DNA of 64,000 nt. Origin: Durusdinium trenchii (Eukaryota > Sar > Dinophyceae > Suessiales > Symbiodiniaceae). The position numbers were made by a program, and so were the translations under genes. The notes beneath the pieces are model-generated. The model did no database searches. It saw only the letters and a program-made list of their open reading frames with translations, and was not told where the DNA came from. The stretch spans positions 141,369 to 205,368 of the forward strand of contig CAXAMN010006602.1 of assembly GCA_963970005.1 (NCBI GenBank), read 5' to 3'. Below, piece after piece: positions 57,251 through 64,000 of the stretch. The number at the start of each line of letters is the position of its first letter. Position 1 is the first letter of the stretch.

Positions 57251-57376
57251 CACGAAAGCCAGCTGCAGCTAGGCGAGAGTTGTTTGGCGAACGAAGTAAG
57301 TGTTGGGGGGGGGGCAGAGGCTCCAGATCAGGCCAAGGTCGGAATAGCGTTGGCAAAAAAAGGCGTGTCAAAGAGT
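57251..57376. repeat. Left LTR-like end of second retroelement
   Basis: ACGAAAGCCAGC, then GCGAGAGTTGT, TGGCGAACGAAGTAAGT, a G run, and later TGGCAAAAAAAGGCGTGTCAA. The same series, diverged, lies at 63508-63616. The match is patchy, so exact ends are not defined. Confidence 0.5.
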
Positions 57377-58944
57377 ATCATAAAGTATCGATTTTTGTGA
57401 TTTTTTGTGTCTTCGGTGTGTTGGTGATGCACATGTTTGATGGTTTGCATCATCAGCATTTTGAGTACACTTGCAGGTAGGTCGATGGATCGTCGGAAGG
57501 ATAAGCTGAAGATAGAGAGCAGATGTAGGTGGATATGCAAAGATGATAGCTAGTTGGAAGAATGGGTGGGTGGACAGGTGGCTGGATGAAAGGGAAGGAG
57601 AGAGTTAGAAAAATGGAAAGATTGAGACCTAGAGAGAGATTGGGATAGAGAGAGGAGCAGTGGAAAGATAGATAGCGATCCCTTTACAATGGTTTCTTCT
57701 TTGATGCATAAACATGATCGGTAGATGTGGATAGATGTGTGTAGAGTGTAGATAGGTCGATGGATGGCTCGTTGGACGACAGATGATTGGGTGGATTGGT
57801 GGTTGGATGCTGTCGTAGTCGTTTCTTGTTGTAATATTACCTAGTGAAGTTGTTGAATATATTTGTTTTCGTTGTTCACTAAAGAAACGGATCATTGACC
57901 CTCAGCGCGGACCCACAGCAATAGCAGACCATTAAAAACATGGCAGGCAGCTAGCAGAGTCCCGCAGCAACAACAGATCGTTCCAAGGGGGGGACCGTAG
58001 ACCCTCTACAGAGCAGGAAGATGCTGCGGCGACCAAAGGAAAGGAGGGAGAACTAGCGCAGACTAATCGCAACGGCCGAGTCTATGAACGACAAAGCGCA
58101 GAGGAGGTGGAGACCAAGAGAGAATAATGCGCAACACTGACGCGCAGCAAACGCAGGGAGCAACGGCAAGCAAGGTTAAGTCGGTGAATGGGAGATTTCT
58201 TTATATCGGTGGGTTAGAATATATATAAAAATAAAAAATAAGTATATTTTGAAAATAATGGCTAAAATATATGTCTATATATTTTTGAAGATACATATTT
58301 GATAGTCGGGTTCCGACCGATATATGAAAGAGAGGAAGGATATGGGGGAATAGGGAGACGGATATCCCCACATATATGAAGGTCGAATTTCTTTGTGATT
58401 TATGGGGGGCGGATTTAGCTAGAGCTAATATATATTAAGCTATTTATATTGAATTTATTTTGGTCTTATTTTGGCTTATTTGGGGTAGTGAATTAGTTTG
58501 CGCAATGAAAATTGTTGGACATGATTGCTTGTAGGATGGTTTGAATGACACTTGAATGTTCATTTAACTCTTAAGTGGCCCCTTACGAGCGCTGGTAGGT
58601 TTAGTGTATATATTTCTAGAGTCTAGAGCTGTTTCTTTTGATCGCTTTTTTTGCTGGATTGAGCGTGGGATGTGTTGTTATTTGGTGGACCTTGCGCCGA
58701 TTTCCCGAGTTTCGGTTTGTATTCGTATGCATTGGGCCTGTCGACTTTGCAACCTTGTGTTGGGACTAGTTGCCTGGCTATTCTATGGCTGGATATGGCC
58801 TTCTAGATGCTGCCACCCTTGTTGGTCTCGATATATAATGATTCGGATTCGCAATCATTGTCATTGCAGCGAAAATGTCTGGAATGCGGCGTAGTCACTC
58901 CCACCTTGTTTGTAATGCTGCCAGCATCCACCCGACGCTAGACC
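57377..58944. other. AT-rich noncoding 5' part of retroelement
   Basis: No coding frame. It includes GATGG/GTAGG-rich tandem-like sequence (57480-57800) and very AT-rich sequence at 58200-58520. A purine-rich stretch (57900-58150) contains CAGCAA-type pieces. Base composition differs sharply from the flanks. Confidence 0.5.
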
Positions 58945-60154
58945 TTGAGAGCAGTGAGAGTTGGGGCCGACCCGAATAGACGGGAATTGCAAGCTATGGA
59001 AATGATCTATGTCGTTTACATGTGGCGTGTGGCAAGGCAATCCCTGATGATGACGGACCTAGACCCACTGGCAGACCCAGTCCCTGCTGCTCCAGCTCCA
59101 GCAGCCCCAGTCCATGCAGGGGCATCACCGACAAAGAAGGTCAAAGTGTCCAGTGTCACAGACCAAATGGACGATTCAGAAATCGACCTGATGACAAGGT
59201 TAGAATTCGACCAAGCTCATTTGTGGCACATCGACATGACCGGTGCAGAGCCCAGCGACGACTCGGAGCCCACTGGAGAACAGATAACAGCCTTGAGGGA
59301 CAGGATCGTCCGCCGTGGAGAAAGTCCATACGCAGACTTCTCGATCCTGACTCCGTTCGGACGCACCATCCAGAAACAGTTGAAGACACGGTCATGGCTG
59401 CTGCTGCAGGACGGGACGTTTAAGGCCCTGGACATACCAGGGCCACCGTCCTTCGACGCCTGGCAAGCATGCTGGAAAGTGTTCCGTGCAATCCTTTTCA
59501 TCCCCAGAGCCTTCCAAGGTGGTGACGTCAGCATGCCTGGAGGAATGCTAATCGCCAAATTGAACCAGGACTTCCCCGAGACCTGGCACCTCATCATGAA
59601 GGTGGAGGACAAGTGTCAGTCGGAAATGTTCGAAAGGTATCGGAGGCATCTGACCAAAGCTGCAACGGACAACCGGCTTCCCATGGGGTTGGATTTCTTG
59701 CCCAACCAACCGTGGATCGGTGTATTCACTTACGCCGCCCAAAACAGAGAGCTCTGGGACGAGCATGTGTTTGGACCTGTAACCATGTTCATGGCTCGTG
59801 GAGGCCGCAACATGACCATGGACAAGGCAGAGAGAGTGAACATCCCCGGCAAAAGATGCTCTGGGCCTCGAGGACGATGGCGATGGCCGCAAGAAGAAGC
59901 ACAAGAAGTTCAAGAAGGAGGCACGGGATCAGACGCGAACAGGGGGGGGAGACGGTGGCTCCGAACACCCGCAAAAGTGGGGCAAGCAGTTTATCACAAC
60001 GGCCGAGGGCCACGAGCTGTGCTTTAGATTTGCGAAAGGGAAGCCAGGAGATTGTCTAGACCCTTGCAAAGATGGTAGGGTCCACTCCCAGTGCCCGGAG
60101 AAGTCCACCAAGTCGAAGGGCAAGGTTAAGGGAAAAAGCAAGAACAAGAATTGA
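58945..60154 (+). pseudogene. Gag-like protein of second retroelement
   Basis: An uninterrupted frame to about 59880 reads an Ala/Pro-rich start, then LRDRIVRRGESPYADFSILT, PFGRTIQKQLKTRSWL, FDAWQACWKVFRAIL, and a helical segment ending AQNRELWDEHVF. This profile recurs in dinoflagellate retroelement polyproteins. After a one-base shift near 59850-59880 it continues with KKHKKFKKEARDQ and the Cys-rich LCFRFAKGKPGDCLDPCKDG, probably a zinc-knuckle-like nucleic-acid-binding motif, and ends at 60154. The ATG at 58945 is not certain; the true start may be nearer 59000. Confidence 0.65.
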
Positions 60155-60289
60155 CCCCATGGCGGGACGTTGGCGAAGGAGACGGCTTCAGACCAACTTA
60201 AGATATCGAGTGGGAGCCTAACCATGAGGACTGGACCTTTGCCTGTGGAGGCAACTCCACCGGCCACCTAAGAAGCAAAGAAATCGGAA

Positions 60290-60669
60290 ATGGATAGACA
60301 ATTCGAGAAGCCCGACAGCACCCGCAAGCACAAGTTCTTGGAGCTGTTTGCAGGGAAAGCAGGCCTGTCGAGGGAAGTTAGAAGGAGGTGGCGCCGCCTA
60401 TAGACGTCCTGGGCGACTGGGACATCTTGACGGAAGAAGGCTTTGCAAGAGCCAAGGAGGCAGTGCTAGATGCGGACCACACACACTTCGCTTTTCCCTC
60501 CAGGAGTTTCTCAAGGGCGCGAAGATCGGACGACCATGGATTAATGCTTGTGATACGGTCAGAAGAAAGACCGGAAGGGTGGGGCCACCTAACCGCTGAA
60601 GAAGGGAACAAGATTTTGGAGAAGGTGATCGCCTTCGTCTATCTGGTCGAAGAAGCAGGGAAGACATGA
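60290..60669 (+). pseudogene. C5 cytosine methyltransferase-like domain, broken
   Basis: The piece at 60290-60403 contains FLELFAGKAGLSREV, like methyltransferase motif I (DLFAGIGGLS), the S-adenosylmethionine-binding loop. After a frame change, 60388-60669 reads DVLGDWDILTEEGFARAKEA, then HFAFPSRSFSRARRSDDHG. The latter aligns with motif IV (PCQxFS), whose Cys attacks cytosine; here TCC at 60499-60501 gives Ser. The domain is shorter than a full methyltransferase and lacks visible later motifs. A retroelement-encoded remnant rather than a host enzyme. Confidence 0.6.
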
Positions 60670-61433
60670 TCCATGGAAAACCTAGGGAAGTCCCTTGCCT
60701 GGGATTAGCCAAAGATGAAAAATGGAGTGCACAATATGGAGCTCGACGAGCGCGCATATGGAACTCATACATAGAAGAGCACTAGGATTCGGATTACGGC
60801 TAGCTGGATGGCTTAAGTGAATCTGAAATGCGACGATATTAGGTCGCACTTCCATTCTCCCGGCGGCTTGACAGGGAAGACGTGGTATCCTACGTAGAAG
60901 ACCTCACGGGCAGCAGAGTATCTTTTTGGTCTGTGCAACGCATGGATCGCAACTTTGTTGACATGGTTGGAGAGCCCTGGGGATTACGAATGATTACCCT
61001 AAAGAACGTTGATCTCCATTGTAGCCAACTAGCTGGTCGTCATGAAGGAGAAGGTTAGCGAGTTGAAGAGAAGAAATGAATTGGTCGCCAGGAAAGACAT
61101 GGTAAAGGAGGCTATAACAGAAGGCCCATCGGCTATAACAGAAGGCCCATCTGCTAAGAAATAAGTGCTCGATGGGAAGAAGACCAAGGTAATGAGCAGA
61201 GAAGAGGAAAACCATATTACCATTGGGGGCGTTCGGGATCCTAGGAAAGCAGTTGCGAATAACAAGGCCCTGCGCTAGGCAGGGCATAGGATCCGGAGCG
61301 CACTGCCTGTCTGCATCGAGGAGCAAGATTTAAAGCCTTTCGAATAGAATACAACAGTGACACCGGAGTTCGCGTAGAAGGCTGTTCAAGCCTTGCACGA
61401 AGAATTTGAAGGCGCTATGACCTTGATGCCTAG

Positions 61434-62628
61434 GTGATGCCTAGATGGCTGAACAAGGGAATGCCCCTTGGTTTGAGTATGCCCATCGAGCATACTAATG
61501 CGTTCCTTGCCATAGATGAAGTGTTTGTTTCAACCAAAGTATCACAAGCCATGGCCATATTTCTAGAAGATTGGGACGGGGAAGTAGCAAATTATTCTTC
61601 GTTCTACGATGCTGGAGTACGGGCCTAGGCTGAATTAGACCGAATGGTCGAGACAGGCCGAGCAGACAAAGCAGAGACATGGGCCGATGTGGTGGCCCTC
61701 GTTGGACCTGAGGCACAATTGATGCAGTTTGCGTGTATCGAGGAGGTGAAAGACGGAAAATTCAAGATTGGATTCATCGTAAATATGAGGAGATTGGGGG
61801 TGAATGGGTGCATGTTTTTATACGAACGCATTTGTTTGGTTCGGATTGCTGATGTTGCTATATGCACCCGTGAATTTTAGAAGGACATGTACCCACAGGA
61901 GACCCTAGAATTTATGGTTGTTGATTTTTCCGACTACACACTCCACCTGAAAGATGGTACATTTGTTTTTGGTTTGGCCTGCGGTCTTGTATTGTGGCGA
62001 AGGGTAGTAGTTGCAGCAATGCGTCTTGCACAAGCAAGTTATCCCGTTAAGACGGCTCGTCTGCAGTACTATATGGACGATCCCATTATTGTAATGAAAG
62101 GACGAACCGATCGAAAATGATTATTTTGGTTCCTGCAAACCACACTCCTATGGATTACATTAGGCTTTAAAATTCGCATGGCATAAGGCCAAGAAAGGTT
62201 GTTCGATCGATTGGATTGGTGTTCGGTTGACCTTGGTCGGTGAAATATTAAGATATCTCGAAGTGTCGTTATCCCTGGATAAGATTGGCAAGGTCGTCGA
62301 AGTCATGCAAGTAGAAAAATGTAGGAATATATTGCCTACCAAACGGTTGGAACAACTATACGGAATTTCATCTTGGATCTCCCATCGGATTCCATTGGCA
62401 AGGCCATGGACGAGCCAATTGTGGGCCGCGGTCGGCATGTCTAAGGAACGGACAGTTGCGGGATCCAAGAGGGCGGAGACAAGGCCGCGAAAGGAATTGA
62501 CGTTCGCTCGTCAAAAATCCCATCCGATCCATTGGCTTAGATGCCTGATGGACACTAAAAATTGTCTTCCTACGGTAGATCGTGCTCCCCCTTTGGTTCG
62601 AATGTTTAAATGGGACTATAACCCATAG
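61434..62628 (+). pseudogene. Reverse transcriptase of second retroelement, with stops
   Basis: Reading through stops, 61434-61865 gives DWDGEVANYSSFYDAGVRA, AELDRMVETGRADKAETWAD, LMQFACIEEVKDGKFKIGFI, then 61887-62120 gives MVVDFSDYTLHLKDGTFVFG (motif A region), VAAMRLAQASYP, ARLQYYMDDPIIVMKG (YxDD, motif C). Further sequence to 62628 includes VGEILRYLEVSLSLD and ERTVAGSKRAETRPRKEL. Stop codons interrupt the frame at several places, for example near 61626 and 61878. A 21 bp tandem repeat (GGCTATAACAGAAGGCCCATC) lies upstream near 61109-61151. Confidence 0.7.
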
Positions 62629-63010
62629 ATAATTAGGATTGAGACAGATGCTTCTCCTACAGGGTTAGGAGGAGTTTTGTTTGTGAGCGGAAAGCCCTTA
62701 CACTTCTTTGGCCACGTCCTCACTGCTCAAGATAGTAAGGACCTAGGAGGCCAGGCCCGACTCCATGATCCTGCCTATTAATTAGAATTTGAGCTGCTTG
62801 CAATTTTTGTCGCTATTCGAATTTTCTCCTAATTATTTATAGATCAATGCATGCAATTTTACATTTGCAGTGACCGCACCTCCGCCATTTACGCGGCCAC
62901 CACGCTCCGAGGAAAATCCCCTTTGATGTCACAATTTGCAGGGGAGATCGCCCTCTAGCTGGAATCACTTAAAATTCTAGATTAAATGAAGGAGCACAGA
63001 TTCCTAAAGG
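62629..63010 (+). pseudogene. RNase H of second retroelement, remnant
   Basis: Directly after the RT part, reading through stops: RIETDASPTGLGGVLFVSG (first catalytic Asp), FELLAIFVAIRIFS (Glu), ICSDRTSAIYAATTLRGKSP (second Asp). Matches RNase H of LTR/DIRS-type elements. At least three in-frame stops. Confidence 0.6.
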
Positions 63011-63507
63011 GTTGCAAGACGCCAAACGAATGACGGCGCCCCGTTTATCTATTCTGTTTCGCGCATGGCCGTATGAACACGATAGCTGATAGGGAAAAGA
63101 ATGCGCGCAGCTCGGGTTTAGATAGGATAGGACACCCAATCGATTCATGCGATATATTAACACAGACATGTCAGAGACGTCGCAATGGCATGAGGAACAA
63201 TAGAGGAGCCATTTTGTCCTTAACCCGTTCGGTATTGATCCGGACGGATGAGGCTTTATTGCCACCACCAAGGGTGATGACCGCTCGTCGTGATGACCGC
63301 TCGTCGTGCCTTAGGGTGGGCAGAAGAAGCAGTGGTGGTAGATCGATAGGATCCTGCAGATCCGAGGGTGCTAATAGTGGCCACCTCAACGGTTAGCAAT
63401 GGCTTTCCTTAGTAGACGGTGGCCTACACGAGCGAAATAGTTCGATCTGGAGCATCTCCAATTCCACCGAGGCATTACCTTAGCAGTGGGAGCAGAGCTC
63501 GCACAAT

Positions 63508-63616
63508 TACGAAAGCTAGCCTTCGTAGAAGGCGCTAGCGGAGTTGTGTCTGGCGAACGAAGTGAGTAGTTAGGGGGTCTGGGGGGGTGGCCCGAAAAAG
63601 GGACACGTCAACTCAG
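63508..63616. repeat. Right LTR-like end of second retroelement
   Basis: ACGAAAGCTAGCC, GCGCTAGCGGAGTTGTG, TGGCGAACGAAGTGAGTAG, a G run, and GCCCGAAAAAGGGACACGTCAA, corresponding to 57251-57376. Confidence 0.5.
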
Positions 63617-64000
63617 CACATGCTGGGGGAGGAGGGTGCTCCGAGGGAAGGTCTTTTGAGGTTGTGTTGGAGGTGATTTTTGAGGGGTGGTGATGTAAGA
63701 AATGCCAAATGCATCATTTGCATCATCTGAATGGAAAGGTGTAGTTGGCACCTTGCAAGGTAGAGAGACCTAGGGTAGCTATAGTGCAGCTACCAGGTAT
63801 AGTACTTCAAGTTCCCTTTCCGTCAACCGCTTGAGAACCTCTACACACGCACAGCAAGCCATAGCCTTGAAGCCTTATTCGTGCTTTGACCTTGTATAGG
63901 TATGTAAGAGGTATAACAACATACTACTTGAGAAGCTGCAAAACGAAAGCCAACGCTTCCCTTTCTCGAGAACTGCGCGTCGAAGCATAGGATAGAAAGG
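63617..64000. other. No recognised feature
   Basis: Sequence right of the retroelement up to the window edge. No frame or repeat that I can support. Confidence 0.4.

Larger units (their letters stand above)
57251..63616 (+). mobile_element. Decayed retroelement with gag, C5-methyltransferase-like domain, RT and RNase H
   Basis: About 6.4 kb with related sequence at both ends. In order: an AT-rich, gene-free 5' part (57.4-58.9 kb), gag-like frame, methyltransferase-like pieces, RT with YMDD, and RNase H, all on +. Retrotransposons that carry C5 cytosine methyltransferases are known from dinoflagellates, and this order fits. Many stop codons and frameshifts in the pol part show the copy is dead; the gag frame is much better preserved. 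Confidence 0.7.

Noticed and set aside
1-64000. tRNA, rRNA or snRNA genes
   Set aside because: I looked for T-arm (GGTTCGA-type) and other conserved boxes and found nothing convincing; a covariance-model search would be needed to be sure.

Overview
The window looks like nuclear DNA of a dinoflagellate, most likely from the Symbiodiniaceae/Suessiales. Four things point there. Convincing genes all lie on the + strand. The EF-hand multi-exon genes are of a type abundant in these genomes. Wherever protein homology fixes an intron, the donor is usually GC or GA and the acceptor is always AG followed by G. Decayed dinoflagellate spliced-leader (DinoSL) sequence lies just upstream of two reading frames. 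No search was run, so the genus is not resolved.

Layout: (1) 96-436, the last exon of an ARF-type small GTPase. (2) 6637-7911, an intact intronless eIF3 subunit M gene with a possible relict spliced leader upstream. (3) About 10.5-13.8 kb, an EF-hand gene (family A) whose small exons can be joined in frame. (4) 14.2-18.98 kb, a eukaryotic (RDR/QDE-1 type) RNA-dependent RNA polymerase gene. It has a SAM-like segment in front and, behind the polymerase, a ParB/sulfiredoxin-like domain and two topoisomerase-type zinc ribbons. (5) About 19-27 kb, scattered and partly decayed family A EF-hand exons. (6) 29.3-40.7 kb, a second EF-hand family (B). Between 35.3 and 39.4 kb its exons join into nearly continuous protein. 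A 2.3 kb direct-repeat element lies in one of its introns. (7) 41-50.7 kb, mostly unrecognised sequence. (8) 50.7-54.5 kb, a decayed retroelement with a tyrosine recombinase, reverse transcriptase and RNase H. (9) 57.25-63.6 kb, a decayed retroelement with a gag-like region, a C5-cytosine-methyltransferase-like piece, reverse transcriptase and RNase H, with similar sequence at both ends.

Noncoding DNA holds (TA)n, (GA)n and (AC)n tracts, a 110 bp MITE, and a minisatellite-like repeat built on the palindrome GCTACTAGTAGC at eight loci. The genes do not form an operon-like pathway. They are co-oriented, as is usual in dinoflagellates. The functional themes are calcium sensing (EF-hand families), RNA silencing (the polymerase), translation (eIF3m) and vesicle traffic (ARF).

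The most notable object is the polymerase gene, because of its unusual C-terminal domains and because EF-hand exons flank it on the same strand. They could be spliced to it in frame.
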